A DNA stretch of 64,000 bases, from positions 1 through 64,000 of the forward strand of contig NZ_JADPMP010000003.1 of assembly GCF_015686655.1 (NCBI RefSeq). Reading direction: 5' to 3'. The DNA is from Pontibacter sp. FD36. Lineage in GTDB: Bacteria > Bacteroidota > Bacteroidia > Cytophagales > Hymenobacteraceae. Positions 18,025 through 26,603 of this stretch are shown piece after piece (positions within the stretch are counted from its first letter, which is position 1; the number at the start of each line of letters is the position of its first letter). Both the position numbers and the translations under genes were made by a program. The notes beneath the pieces were generated by a model. That model saw nothing but the letters and a program-made list of their open reading frames with translations, ran no database searches and was not told the origin of the DNA.

Positions 18025-18038
18025 GCAGGTTTGGGTAT

Positions 18039-18085
18039 AATTGCAAAAGGTCAGGCCCTTATCCAGAGCCTGACCTTTTGCAATT
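18039..18085 (+). terminator. terminator-like hairpin after the M19 dipeptidase
   Basis: An 18-bp perfect stem (AATTGCAAAAGGTCAGGC and its complement) has an 11-nt loop and lies 14 bases after the stop. The T-rich arm replaces a separate T-run. Confidence 0.75.
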
Positions 18086-18097
18086 ACTCCCTCGCTC

Positions 18098-18200
18098 GCG
18101 TCCCGCGAGTGTGAGCTATCGGGTGGACTCTGGCCGCTTTGATCTGTAGCCTTGGTACTAGTGGCGGGACACCACAGGGTAACCCACACTCGCGGGACGC
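18098..18200. repeat. 100-bp inverted repeat cluster
   Basis: GCGTCCCGCGAGTGTG (18098-18113) is the exact reverse complement of the 16 bases at 18185-18200. The right arm also forms a smaller hairpin with AGTGTGGGT just after it. The enclosed 71 bases have no gene. The structure resembles a miniature palindromic element and directly precedes two other repeats. Confidence 0.7.
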
Positions 18201-18214
18201 AAGTGTGGGTAGTG

Positions 18215-18240
18215 CCTATACCTATACCTATACCTATACC
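18215..18240. repeat. CCTATA tandem repeat (4 units)
   Basis: Four uninterrupted copies of CCTATA followed by CC make four overlapping instances of TATACCT, the heptamer that is enriched throughout the window. Confidence 0.85.
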
Positions 18241-18290
18241 TGGGCCAGAGGCCCCACCATAGTAGACACGAGCGAGGACGCTCGCAGCAT
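18241..18290 (+). repeat. double-hairpin dispersed repeat, copy A
   Basis: The element has two short palindromes. The first is GGGCCAGAGGCCC. The second is CGAGCGAGGACGCTCG, after the linker ACCATAGTAGACA. It matches the copies at 40824-40870, 41861-41910 and 48377-48427. It lies downstream of the dehydrogenase gene on the opposite strand. Confidence 0.8.
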
Positions 18291-18301
18291 ACTAAATCCT
18301 A

Positions 18302-19783
18302 CTACTCCACAGGAACTACCCTGTAAATCGTCCCCGGGCTCTCCACTGCGACATAGATATACCCATCCGGTCCCATTTTCACATCACGCACGCGGCCGAT
18401 GTTTTTGAGTAGCTTCTCTTCGCTCACAATCTTATCGCCATCCATTTTGAGCTTGCTCAGGAACTGGAAACGCAGTGACCCTACCAGCAGGTCACTTTCC
18501 CAGCCTTTGTAGCGGTTGCCCGTCACGAAAGCCATACCGGATGGGGCGATTGATGGCACCCAGTACCAAAGCGGCTGTTCCATTCCTTCTTTTTTGGTCA
18601 GTTCAGTCAGCACGGTGCCGTTGTAGTTGATGCCATAGGAAATCACTGGCCAGCCGTAGTTCTTGCCTCGTTCAGCAATGTTCACTTCGTCGCCTCCTCT
18701 TGGGCCATGCTCGTTTGTCCAGATGGCGCCAGTACGCGGATGAATGGTCATCCCTTGGATATTGCGGTTACCGATGGTCCAGATAGAGGCGATGGCTCCT
18801 TTTTCGTTTGTGAAAGGGTTGTCGGCAGGTATAGCGCCATCGTCTTTGATGCGGTGCACCTTGCCTGGGGCACGCTCAATGGTCTGGGCATTTTCGTGGT
18901 GCTGGCCACGGTCGCCTACCGACACATACAGCATGCCGTCACGGCCGAACTCCAGGCGGGAGCCGTAGTGGTGGCGGGTGCGTGCCCAGGGATGTGCTTC
19001 AAAGATCACTTGCTGATTAGTGAGCTTGTTCCCCTCCAGTTTGGCGCGCATTACGGCCGTAGTAGACAAAGTCTGTTCACCTTCTTTCTTGAAAGCAGAG
19101 TAGGAGAGGTAGATCAGAGTGTTCTGGGCAAAATTAGGGTGCAGCTCTACATCCAGCAAACCACCTTGTCCCTGTGCCAACACCTCAGGTGCACCGGAAA
19201 TTTGCTGCAGCTGTCGACTTCCTTTTGGCAAACGGTAGAAAGCTCCGTTGCGGTCCGTGATCAGCATATCGCCGTTTGGCAGGAAAGCCATCCCCCACGG
19301 AATCTCCATACCTGTCGCCACGGTGTCGAGGCGGTAGCGGAGGTCTTCGGAGGTATAGACGGTAGTAGCGGTGGCTTCTTCGCTGAAGTCGTACTGTTTC
19401 ACGTTCTGTATACCTTCCTGAATGTAAGCGACCAGCGCGGTGATCTCCTGGTCAGAGAATGTCTGCTCAAAGGCAGGCATGCCTTCCTCGGGGTAGCCGT
19501 GCTTGATGGCGGCAAGTAGATTTTCAGCAGAACTACCATGCTTCCATTTGCGGTCAGTGAAGGCCTCCATCTGTTCGCCGTGACAGCCGGAGCAGTAGCT
19601 GGCGTAATTGGTGCGGGCTTTCTCCAGCAGAGCCTCGGACAATGCTACTTCCTGAACGGAATTTTGGGCGACTGTTTGTGTATCCGGATTGCTTGTGCTG
19701 GCGCTGCTGCCAGAACTGGTGCAACCAGCCAGTGTGATAAGGGCTAGTCCCAGGAGTGGGAGTAGGTGATTTGTCTTTAACAT
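18302..19783 (-). CDS. PQQ-dependent glucose/sorbosone dehydrogenase with N-terminal cytochrome c domain (lipoprotein)
   Basis: The 493-residue protein starts with a lipoprotein signal (LITLAGC, Cys21). A single-haem cytochrome c domain at about 50-125 has CSGCH (Cys64, Cys67, His68) and a GMPAF methionine ligand. From about 150 to the end comes the GSDH six-bladed propeller (MEIPWGMAFLPNGDMLITDR, LDVELHPNF, HHYGSRLEFGRDGMLYVSVGDRG). It should oxidise aldose sugars with PQQ and pass electrons to its own haem and on to the respiratory chain, anchored in a periplasm-facing membrane or at the surface. PQQ use is inferred from the family; no PQQ synthesis genes are in the window. Confidence 0.9.
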   Translation of the reverse strand: MLKTNHLLPLLGLALITLAGCTSSGSSASTSNPDTQTVAQNSVQEVALSEALLEKARTNYASYCSGCHGEQMEAFTDRKWKHGSSAENLLAAIKHGYPEEGMPAFEQTFSDQEITALVAYIQEGIQNVKQYDFSEEATATTVYTSEDLRYRLDTVATGMEIPWGMAFLPNGDMLITDRNGAFYRLPKGSRQLQQISGAPEVLAQGQGGLLDVELHPNFAQNTLIYLSYSAFKKEGEQTLSTTAVMRAKLEGNKLTNQQVIFEAHPWARTRHHYGSRLEFGRDGMLYVSVGDRGQHHENAQTIERAPGKVHRIKDDGAIPADNPFTNEKGAIASIWTIGNRNIQGMTIHPRTGAIWTNEHGPRGGDEVNIAERGKNYGWPVISYGINYNGTVLTELTKKEGMEQPLWYWVPSIAPSGMAFVTGNRYKGWESDLLVGSLRFQFLSKLKMDGDKIVSEEKLLKNIGRVRDVKMGPDGYIYVAVESPGTIYRVVPVE

Positions 19784-19835
19784 AGTAGTTGTGTTTCAAT
19801 CTTCAGGGTGTGCATGGTTCGCAACCTTGTGTATA

Positions 19836-19843
19836 CAAATATA
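19836..19843 (-). promoter_or_regulatory. -7 box upstream of the cytochrome-dehydrogenase gene
   Basis: The minus strand reads TATATTTG, 52 bases before the ATG. Confidence 0.5.
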
Positions 19844-19858
19844 GTGGGTGTAAAAGCA

Positions 19859-19883
19859 AAAGCCACCTTCATCAGGTGGCTTT
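19859..19883 (-). terminator. intrinsic terminator after the M14 carboxypeptidase
   Basis: A 10-bp stem (AAAGCCACCT / AGGTGGCTTT) has a 5-nt loop. On the minus strand the stem ends in TTT and is followed by GCTTTTA. Confidence 0.8.
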
Positions 19884-19905
19884 CACGTTTTATATTGATT
19901 CTACT

Positions 19906-21657
19906 TTACAGCGGCAGTTTCACATCTTTCATCAACCTGCCCACCGGGTACCTGTTGTGTGTAGGCTCGTAGTGCGGAGAATTTCTGTACACAAAGTCCA
20001 GCTGGGCGCGGGCATTCTTGGCAAACTCCGGATCCTGCTTTTTACGGGCTTCCAGTTGCTTGCGCAGGTCTGGGTTTTGCTTCAGGATATCAGCGGCCAG
20101 GTCCTCAAACACATAGCTCGAGAAGTACTCTTTCTGCATCAGGATACTGTCAAAGAAGTTCCAGTTGAAGTAAGAGTCAACGGCCTGTGGCTCCAGTGCC
20201 TCCACCAGAAAGCGGTTGGCCTCCTGGTTCAGGTATACCACGAAGTCGCCTTTCAGAAACTGGCGCGGCATGGTGCGTGTCTCCACCTGCGTACCAGTGT
20301 GCAGGTAGTGGCCCTCGTAAGCACGAGGAGAAGTTTTATAATCGGTGATGTAGTAGGTGTCAAGGGTAAGGGTGGTGTCTCGCTTGAGCTGGCGCATTTC
20401 CACTTTGTTTAGCTTCAAACGCTCGATCACTTCGCGCCAGGCCTGCGGAATGATGTAGGCCACCGGCTTTTCCACAGTCACAGAAGGGGTGAAGGTATTG
20501 TAGTAATTGATGTTAGTAGAGTAAGGGGCCTTACGATCGTAGTAAAGACGCTCAAGTCCGCTTACTTCGCTTGGCTTATACTTGGCAGCATAGCCCAGGA
20601 AAGGGATCTGCTCCACCTTGGTAGTGTCCAGTTTCCAGTCCAGTGCAAAGGTCTTCTGTGTCAGCGTCTCTTGCTTGGCTTTGGCTCTCAATTCGCCTAT
20701 TTCTTTTGCGTCACGGCTCACGGTGCTGATCATGTGCTCCATCAGTTTGTATGTGGACTGCACTCGCTGATCAAAAGGCTTGAGCATGTGTGTCTCCGGC
20801 ACAAAACCGATGGTATTGTATAGAGCTGTGTAGCCAGTGGCGTAGCGCGGCGATTCCATAAAGCCAATGATGCCTTTCTCCGGTGTTTCACCAATAGTAT
20901 TCATGTAAGGCACCATCGGGAATTTGTCTTTTTTCATGCCTTCATACAGCGTAGGCAGCATCTTACCCTGCAGGTAACCGGCCAGTGTCGGGTTCAGTTT
21001 GTTGTGCTGCGTGGCGATCAGCGTCATCACGTGCTGGTAATCGGCGCCGTTGGAGGTATGGTTATCCATGAACACATCCGGGTCCCAGTCGCGATAGATT
21101 AGGTGGAAGGCCTGGGCGTTTTTGGAATCGGTCTTGAGGTAGTCGCGGTTCAGGTCGAGGTTGCGGGCATTGCCTCTAAAGCCGTAGCTCTCCGGTCCGT
21201 TCTGGTTGGTGCGGGTATGGCTGTTGCGGTTGAGCGCGCCACCAATGTTATACACAGGTATAATTGCCAGCACTACATTATCAAGCTGCTTGCGTTTGTT
21301 CTTATCCTGCAGGTAGTCGCGGGCCAGCAGCATGGTCGCATCTATACCTTCGGGCTCGCCCGGGTGGATGCCATTCTGGATAAGCAGTACGCGTTTGTCT
21401 TTCTGCTTAATGGAGCTCGGGTCGAAGTCTTTGTCGGTGGAGATGATGACCAGGTGCAACAAACGACCGGAGTCGGTATAGCCGTAGGGCACCATTTTTA
21501 CTTCATCGTAGGCGGCGTCGAGCTTGCGGTACCAGTCAATGGCCTCGTCGTAAGTGGCAGTCTGGTTTTTGTTGCCTTTCTCGTAAGGCGTTTTGAGGTC
21601 GGTTTTGTCAGGTGTTCCGGTAGCCAGCAGCGCGGCTAAGAGTAGGGTGGTTAGCAT
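19906..21657 (-). CDS. M14 family zinc carboxypeptidase, secreted
   Basis: The 583-residue protein has a signal-like N-terminus (MLTTLLLAALLATG). The M14 zinc ligands are His98 and Glu101 in GIHPGEPE, with a later histidine in DNHTSNGADY. The substrate-binding NLDLNRD motif is present. Length and layout match the Bacteroidota secreted M14 group with a C-terminal accessory region. It should trim C-terminal residues of peptides in the periplasm or outside. The start codon lies close to the DoxX gene's end (60 bases). Confidence 0.9.
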   Translation of the reverse strand: MLTTLLLAALLATGTPDKTDLKTPYEKGNKNQTATYDEAIDWYRKLDAAYDEVKMVPYGYTDSGRLLHLVIISTDKDFDPSSIKQKDKRVLLIQNGIHPGEPEGIDATMLLARDYLQDKNKRKQLDNVVLAIIPVYNIGGALNRNSHTRTNQNGPESYGFRGNARNLDLNRDYLKTDSKNAQAFHLIYRDWDPDVFMDNHTSNGADYQHVMTLIATQHNKLNPTLAGYLQGKMLPTLYEGMKKDKFPMVPYMNTIGETPEKGIIGFMESPRYATGYTALYNTIGFVPETHMLKPFDQRVQSTYKLMEHMISTVSRDAKEIGELRAKAKQETLTQKTFALDWKLDTTKVEQIPFLGYAAKYKPSEVSGLERLYYDRKAPYSTNINYYNTFTPSVTVEKPVAYIIPQAWREVIERLKLNKVEMRQLKRDTTLTLDTYYITDYKTSPRAYEGHYLHTGTQVETRTMPRQFLKGDFVVYLNQEANRFLVEALEPQAVDSYFNWNFFDSILMQKEYFSSYVFEDLAADILKQNPDLRKQLEARKKQDPEFAKNARAQLDFVYRNSPHYEPTHNRYPVGRLMKDVKLPL

Positions 21658-21717
21658 GTGTGGTGTAACAATTGGTCTTGCAGAGCAATGTTAACCAATT
21701 CAGGGCAAAAATCCTGC

Positions 21718-22164
21718 TTATACCTGAAAAGTCTTCCGGTGTTTGTTTGTCGGGAAGAGTTGCTTGTCCAGGCTATACTTGCCCGGGCCAATGAAGTAGA
21801 GGGCAAAGAAAAGGATAGCTGCTTCCAGTGCGTGCGAGTAACCGCCAAATCCGTCGCCGGCGCTCATGTGGCGCAGCGTAGCCACCAGCATGGTGATAAC
21901 CAGCAGGATGGTCGTCGGGCGGAAGAAAAGGCCCAGCACCAGCAGCGCACCGCCCACTGTTTCCGCAAACGCAGCCATAAAACCCCAGAATTCCGGCATG
22001 AAGTCTATACCCAGCAACTGCATGTTCGCTCCTATTTTGGCCCAGCGCTCGGGCCCGCCGACCATTTTAGGCCAGCCGTGCAGGATGAACATAATGCCGA
22101 TGCCGATGCGGAGCAGCAGCAGGCCGGTGTTTTTATAGCTGTAGCGGGTGCGGAGTAATGACAT
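21718..22164 (-). CDS. DoxX family membrane protein
   Basis: The 148-residue protein has four hydrophobic helices and the DoxX signature LLLRIGIGIMFILHGWPKM near the N-terminus, with LLVLGLFFRPTTILL later. DoxX-like proteins are small quinol-linked or stress-associated membrane proteins whose activity is not settled. It lies upstream of the M14 gene on the same strand and may be co-transcribed with it. Confidence 0.88.
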   Translation of the reverse strand: MSLLRTRYSYKNTGLLLLRIGIGIMFILHGWPKMVGGPERWAKIGANMQLLGIDFMPEFWGFMAAFAETVGGALLVLGLFFRPTTILLVITMLVATLRHMSAGDGFGGYSHALEAAILFFALYFIGPGKYSLDKQLFPTNKHRKTFQV

Positions 22165-22204
22165 GAGAGCAATAATACGTAATCCGCTGAAGTATTACAA
22201 AAAT

Positions 22205-22837
22205 CTAATATATTAAAATACCGCGTACAAGGGTATTGGCAGGAACCTGATCAGGTTTCAGTTTGTGAAGGTTATTCTGGTCTAACTGGCTGGTATCCAA
22301 TAAAAAAGACATACCCGTGGATTCACTTACTGCCACAAAGCCCGCCTCACCCAAACTGGTGTAGGAAATCGGATGGTGCTGTGTTACTTCACTGTATTTT
22401 GATCCAATTCCTAAACCCTGGGCCGTTTTGTACTGTTCGCCCTGTACCTGGATGCGCCATACCTGGCAATCGGGCTCGCAGGTTTGCTCCACCAGCAGCC
22501 CGCGTGGACTGTCGGGACCGCTGAAGACATAAGCCGTAGACTGCTGACCCTCGAGCTGCAGGGTGGTATCCCGTATCTGCAGACCTGCCGGCACCTGGTT
22601 GCGCATTTCCTCGATGGGCATACCTATCCGGATGTTGCCCGCCTGCCCCTTACGAATGACAAAGTCGGCAGGCTGGGTTGCGGGGGAGGGGGTACCTGAT
22701 TCAACGGTTTCTGTCATCGGCCCGCCTTCGATTGCCGTATCGGTAGTATTGGCCGCATCATCGGTGTTGTCACGGTCGGCCAGGCAAGCTGCCATGCCCA
22801 CCCCCAACAGGATGGCGTAAAGTATATTCTTAAGCAT
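22205..22837 (-). CDS. hypothetical lipoprotein
   Basis: No family is recognised. The 210-residue protein has a lipoprotein signal (LLGVGMAAC, Cys18), a Thr/Asp/Glu-rich linker to about residue 55, then a compact domain with GQAGNIRIGMPIEEM and SKYSEV. These resemble the repeated IGMSxxEV-type segments of small periplasmic binding-like domains. CEPDC at about residues 118-122 may be a disulfide or metal pair. It lies upstream of DoxX on the same strand, 40 bases away. Confidence 0.7.
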   Translation of the reverse strand: MLKNILYAILLGVGMAACLADRDNTDDAANTTDTAIEGGPMTETVESGTPSPATQPADFVIRKGQAGNIRIGMPIEEMRNQVPAGLQIRDTTLQLEGQQSTAYVFSGPDSPRGLLVEQTCEPDCQVWRIQVQGEQYKTAQGLGIGSKYSEVTQHHPISYTSLGEAGFVAVSESTGMSFLLDTSQLDQNNLHKLKPDQVPANTLVRGILIY

Positions 22838-22957
22838 GAGGTGAGATTAGGAAATCATTATATTCATCTTAACCCTGTTGTGACTGCCGGGGTTGTCGTA
22901 TATTAGCACGAAAACGTAATTCGTTTATTTTGTCATACATCAACTAAAAATAATAAA

Positions 22958-23731
22958 ATGGCTTTACCATTAATACTGGTTTCGAACGACGACGGCATTA
23001 CAGCGCCAGGTATACGGACGCTGGTGAAAGTGGCCAAGAAAATAGGAGAGGTATTGGTTGTGGCACCTGACGGACCGCAGTCAGGTATGGGGCACGCGAT
23101 CACGATCGGCAACACGCTACGCCTCGATCGCTCCATTGCTTTTGAAGACCTGGGTATAGAGGCCTACGAGTGCTCCGGTACGCCGGCCGACTGCGTAAAA
23201 CTGGCCAAGCACCATGTGTTGAAAGACCGCCGGCCTGATCTGGTGGTGAGCGGCATCAACCACGGTTCCAACTCCAGCATCAGCGTGCTATACTCCGGCA
23301 CCATGTCAGCGGCTATTGAGGCGGCTATTGAAGGCCTGCCAGCTATCGGTTTTTCGCTTTGCGATTACGGGCACGAGGCAGACTTTTCGCATACCGAAGA
23401 GTTTGTGGAGCTGATCATCCGGCAGGCGCTGGAGCATGGTATACCTGAGAATACGGCCCTGAACGTGAACTTGCCAAAGAAGAGCAGCGAGCCGATCAAA
23501 GGTGTGAAGGTATGCCGGCAGGCTCATGCCAGGTGGCAGGAGGAGTTTGACGAGCGCCTTGACCCGCGCAACCGCCGCTACTTCTGGATGACGGGCAGCT
23601 TCGTGAACCACGACAAAGGAGAGGACACCGACGAGTGGGCGCTGCTGAACAACTTCGTATCCGTAGTGCCCTGCCAGTTCGATATGACGGCCTACCATGC
23701 CATGGCCACGCTCAATGAATGGGATATGTAA
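22958..23731 (+). CDS. surE: 5'/3'-nucleotidase SurE
   Basis: The 257-residue protein starts LPLILVSNDDGITAPGI, the SurE metal-site signature (Asp-Asp), with VVAPDGPQSGMGHAIT and SGINHGSNSSISVLYSGT following. SurE removes phosphate from nucleoside 5'- and 3'-monophosphates and is linked to stationary-phase survival. It is monocistronic and convergent with the TonB-domain gene. Confidence 0.95.
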   Translation: MALPLILVSNDDGITAPGIRTLVKVAKKIGEVLVVAPDGPQSGMGHAITIGNTLRLDRSIAFEDLGIEAYECSGTPADCVKLAKHHVLKDRRPDLVVSGINHGSNSSISVLYSGTMSAAIEAAIEGLPAIGFSLCDYGHEADFSHTEEFVELIIRQALEHGIPENTALNVNLPKKSSEPIKGVKVCRQAHARWQEEFDERLDPRNRRYFWMTGSFVNHDKGEDTDEWALLNNFVSVVPCQFDMTAYHAMATLNEWDM

Positions 23732-23743
23732 GGTATAGAAAAA

Positions 23744-23773
23744 CCCCTGGGCTGTGAAGATCAGCGCCAGGGG
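23744..23773. terminator. hairpin between convergent surE and the TonB-domain gene
   Basis: CCCCTGG / CCAGGGG arms with a 16-nt loop lie between the two stops, with AAAAA on the left side serving as the T-run for minus-strand transcripts. Confidence 0.55.
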
Positions 23774-23798
23774 CAACCTAACATTTTGTGTTTATAGC

Positions 23799-25061
23799 TT
23801 ATTTCTTTCTGGTGACTACCACATCGGCATTCTTTGCATTCGAGTCTGCAGGCTTTCCTGAGCCGTCGTTTGTCACGAAGAGGATGGTAAGCTTTTGACT
23901 AACCGCTACAGGCTGGCCATCTACCTTGCCGGGATTCCACATACCTTGTGTTTTCTGAATTGTGCCAGAGATAGCATCATGCATCTCTTTTCCCATACCT
24001 ACCGAGAACATGCTGATTACCTTACCGTCTTCCTTTATGATTAGGTGTACCTCAACGGCTCCTTCGAAGTCAGTATTGGCAGGGTAGCGCAGGTTTTTAG
24101 CCAGGTATCTTTCAAAGGATCCCTCTTTAAAAGTTGGCTTCACATCTACTTCTTCTATCTTATAAGAATGCTTGGTATACTTGGTCATAGTCGGCACGCC
24201 CATTTTCTCGCTGCCACGGCCAGACTCTGAGCTCAGGAATTGCACCGGCAGCACTACTTCAGCACCGGTAGGTTGACCGCTTTTTAGGGCAGGCTCCCAT
24301 TGGCCCGAAGTTGCTTTCACGGCCGCCATAGCTGATTCTGATAGTTTAGCCAGTATAGTTTTGTTCTGCAGTTGGAAAGTAGAAGCGTCCATATAATCCA
24401 GTTCGGAGCCAGGCCCAACCATTTTCTTCAGTTTGGTGCCTTCCAGTCGCACATTCGATACCTGCCCTTCTTTATCAACATAGAACTTCACCACTACACG
24501 GGCATTCAGGTTTTCCTTTTTAGCTTCGGCGGGTAGTGCCAGGTGCGCCTGCATAGCCTGTTGCATTGCCTCTGTGCCGCCCTTAAAGGCAGGCATACGA
24601 TTGGCCACACTGGCTGCGGCGGTACGGTCAGCTTCGCTCAGGGCAAACCTGATGGGCAAGGTATAGCGCACTCGTACGACCTCTTCATTTTGCCGGCCTG
24701 GGGACCAGTGACCACTCATCAGCTTCACCACCCGCATCGCTTCCTCGTCAGTTTCTTTGCTGAGTGGTTTTACAGTTTTTACTTCACTGATCTTACCATC
24801 GGTTTCTACCACAAAGGTCACCACGGTCAAGCCTTCCACTCCATTGCTTTTAGCAATAGCAGGATACTGGATGTTGGTGCCCAGGAATTTCATCATCTCA
24901 GCTTCACCACCCTTAAACTCTGGCATTTGCTGGACATAGCTGTAGGGTTCGCCTGCAGGCTTCTTTTGCTGTGCAAGTGCGTCTGTTTGCAACCCGATGT
25001 TGAGTGAGAGAGCCAGCAGGGGAGCGACCAGTAAGATCTTGATTGAGTTTTTGTTTTTCAT
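23799..25061 (-). CDS. secreted protein with three TonB C-terminal-like domains
   Basis: The 420-residue protein has a signal peptide (to about residue 31, LAQ) and then three repeats of the TonB_C fold (~40-140, ~155-275, ~300-400). Each shows a variant of MPxFKGG, YP...A and GxWxPG. The first repeat is closely similar to the C-terminal domain of the BlaR1 homologue encoded just upstream at 25164. It lacks the proline-rich stalk and membrane anchor of a classical TonB, so it is unlikely to energise receptors. A periplasmic binding or signalling role linked to BlaR1 is inferred. Confidence 0.8.
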   Translation of the reverse strand: MKNKNSIKILLVAPLLALSLNIGLQTDALAQQKKPAGEPYSYVQQMPEFKGGEAEMMKFLGTNIQYPAIAKSNGVEGLTVVTFVVETDGKISEVKTVKPLSKETDEEAMRVVKLMSGHWSPGRQNEEVVRVRYTLPIRFALSEADRTAAASVANRMPAFKGGTEAMQQAMQAHLALPAEAKKENLNARVVVKFYVDKEGQVSNVRLEGTKLKKMVGPGSELDYMDASTFQLQNKTILAKLSESAMAAVKATSGQWEPALKSGQPTGAEVVLPVQFLSSESGRGSEKMGVPTMTKYTKHSYKIEEVDVKPTFKEGSFERYLAKNLRYPANTDFEGAVEVHLIIKEDGKVISMFSVGMGKEMHDAISGTIQKTQGMWNPGKVDGQPVAVSQKLTILFVTNDGSGKPADSNAKNADVVVTRKK

Positions 25062-25163
25062 GAGATGTAAGTTTTATGGTTCTGTTTTAGGAAAGAAAAG
25101 GCAATAGTGACCCTGCCCCGGTTTTTAAACCGGGTTTAGCAGGTATAAAATAGGGTGAAACTA

Positions 25164-26603
25164 TTATTTTATGGCGAAGCGCACGGGCAAGGTATAGCGG
25201 ACAGGCACTGTTTTACCGTTCTGTCTGCCAGGATCCCACTGACCTTGCATGGCTTCTACTACTCGTATGGCCTCTTTGTCCAGGTCCTCGTGCAACGATT
25301 TTAGTAGCGTTATTTCGTTTAAGCCGCCAGTCTTATCTACTACAAAGCTCAACACTACCAGTCCCTCTACGCCTGCATCCTGTGCACTCTTTGGATAGCG
25401 AACTTGTCGTGCCATAAACTTCATCATCTCCGTTTCACCGCCCTTAAACTTAGGCATCTGGTCTACATAGGTATAGGGCTTTTCATCAGAATTGGCATTT
25501 TCAGTCGCAATGTTAGGTGTAGCAGTTGGTTCTACCATCTTGACCTCTTTCTTCACTGTTTTGGCCGATTCGGTGGTTGCTGCGTTGGCCGTCGCAGCTG
25601 CAGGCTCTATCCCTTCGTGCTTCTGCTCGCCTATTGGAGTTGAGGCTTTTCGTGCTGGAGCCATTACGAGCAGCTCCGTCAGCGAAGCGGGTTCTTCCAC
25701 GAGAGTTGTCACATCAGCGCTTACTTTGCTACTTGAGAATGCTACCAGCAGTATGAGTATTACGGGCAGGGAAAGCAGCAGACGCGCTTTGTTTACAGGC
25801 TTTCCATGCAACTGCAGCATGCGCAGGCGGCGGAACACTTGCGGCTTCTGGAAATAACTTCCCACCGGTATGCCCGCCATGTAAAGTGCCTCTTTGGCCA
25901 GTAACGAGCTGTATTCCTGTGGCTGGCAGTTAGCGAGTACCTCCGCATCCGCCTGAAACTCATGCACATTACGCAACTCTTCTTTCATAAGCCAGACCAG
26001 CGGGTTAAACCACAGCACAGCGGTCAGGATCTCATAGTAAAGCACATCGTAGGTATGGCGCAGACGCACGTGGGCCATCTCGTGCGAAAGGATCTGCTGC
26101 TGCTCCTGCGCAGACAAATGCTTCATATCTCCCAGGAACACATAGTGCAGGAAAGCGAACGAGGGGAACTGTCCTTCAGTTTGGAGCACGGTTGCCTCAG
26201 ACCCTGATGAATGAAGCGGTTTGGCGGCAGACGCCAGCGTCCGGATGCGGATCACCTGCATGCCCAGCCTAAAGAGTAGCACAAGGCCAATTACACCGTA
26301 CAGCATAAGGAACCATTGGCCGGTTGTAAAGAGTGGTGCTGTAGCTGGTGCAGTCGAATTATAGCCAGTTACCTGTATTTCCTGCAGTTGGATGGCAGGT
26401 ATGACATCCGTGGAGGGAAGCACGGCCTGGAATGGCAGTTGTAATTCCAGCAGCGGAATAGTGAGCGCCAGTAGGGGAGTCAGTAGCAAGTATAGCCTAT
26501 TAAAAAGCAAGCCTGGCTGGTTATGCAGCACTAGTCTGTAAAACAGGTATAGCACCAGCAATGCTATGGCCGACTGCAGCAGGTAATTAAGCATTGTTTC
26601 CAT
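25164..26603 (-). CDS. BlaR1/MecR1-type M56 peptidase with C-terminal TonB domain
   Basis: The 479-residue protein has membrane helices at about 5-25, 36-56, 98-118 and 268-288. The gluzincin motif HEMAH (His174, Glu175, His178) lies in the cytosolic M56 domain. The last helix is followed by a low-complexity Ala/Thr/Glu linker and, at about 385-479, a TonB C-terminal domain instead of a penicillin-binding sensor. The family cleaves a BlaI repressor after an outside signal. Here the sensor is replaced by a TonB-type domain, so the signal is probably not a beta-lactam. It overlaps the blaI gene by 17 bases. Confidence 0.9.
   Translation of the reverse strand: METMLNYLLQSAIALLVLYLFYRLVLHNQPGLLFNRLYLLLTPLLALTIPLLELQLPFQAVLPSTDVIPAIQLQEIQVTGYNSTAPATAPLFTTGQWFLMLYGVIGLVLLFRLGMQVIRIRTLASAAKPLHSSGSEATVLQTEGQFPSFAFLHYVFLGDMKHLSAQEQQQILSHEMAHVRLRHTYDVLYYEILTAVLWFNPLVWLMKEELRNVHEFQADAEVLANCQPQEYSSLLAKEALYMAGIPVGSYFQKPQVFRRLRMLQLHGKPVNKARLLLSLPVILILLVAFSSSKVSADVTTLVEEPASLTELLVMAPARKASTPIGEQKHEGIEPAAATANAATTESAKTVKKEVKMVEPTATPNIATENANSDEKPYTYVDQMPKFKGGETEMMKFMARQVRYPKSAQDAGVEGLVVLSFVVDKTGGLNEITLLKSLHEDLDKEAIRVVEAMQGQWDPGRQNGKTVPVRYTLPVRFAIK

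Noticed and set aside
18215..18240. Possible start of a CRISPR-like array
   Set aside because: The repeats are 6 bases without spacers, and there is no cas gene in the window.
18707..19519. 270-codon plus-strand frame inside the cytochrome-dehydrogenase gene
   Set aside because: It is a shadow of the strong coding frame on the other strand, without domain motifs.
25117..25133. CCCGGTTTTTAAACCGGG hairpin as a terminator between blaR1 and the TonB-domain gene
   Set aside because: No T-run follows on the minus strand and the arms are interrupted; at most a weak attenuator.
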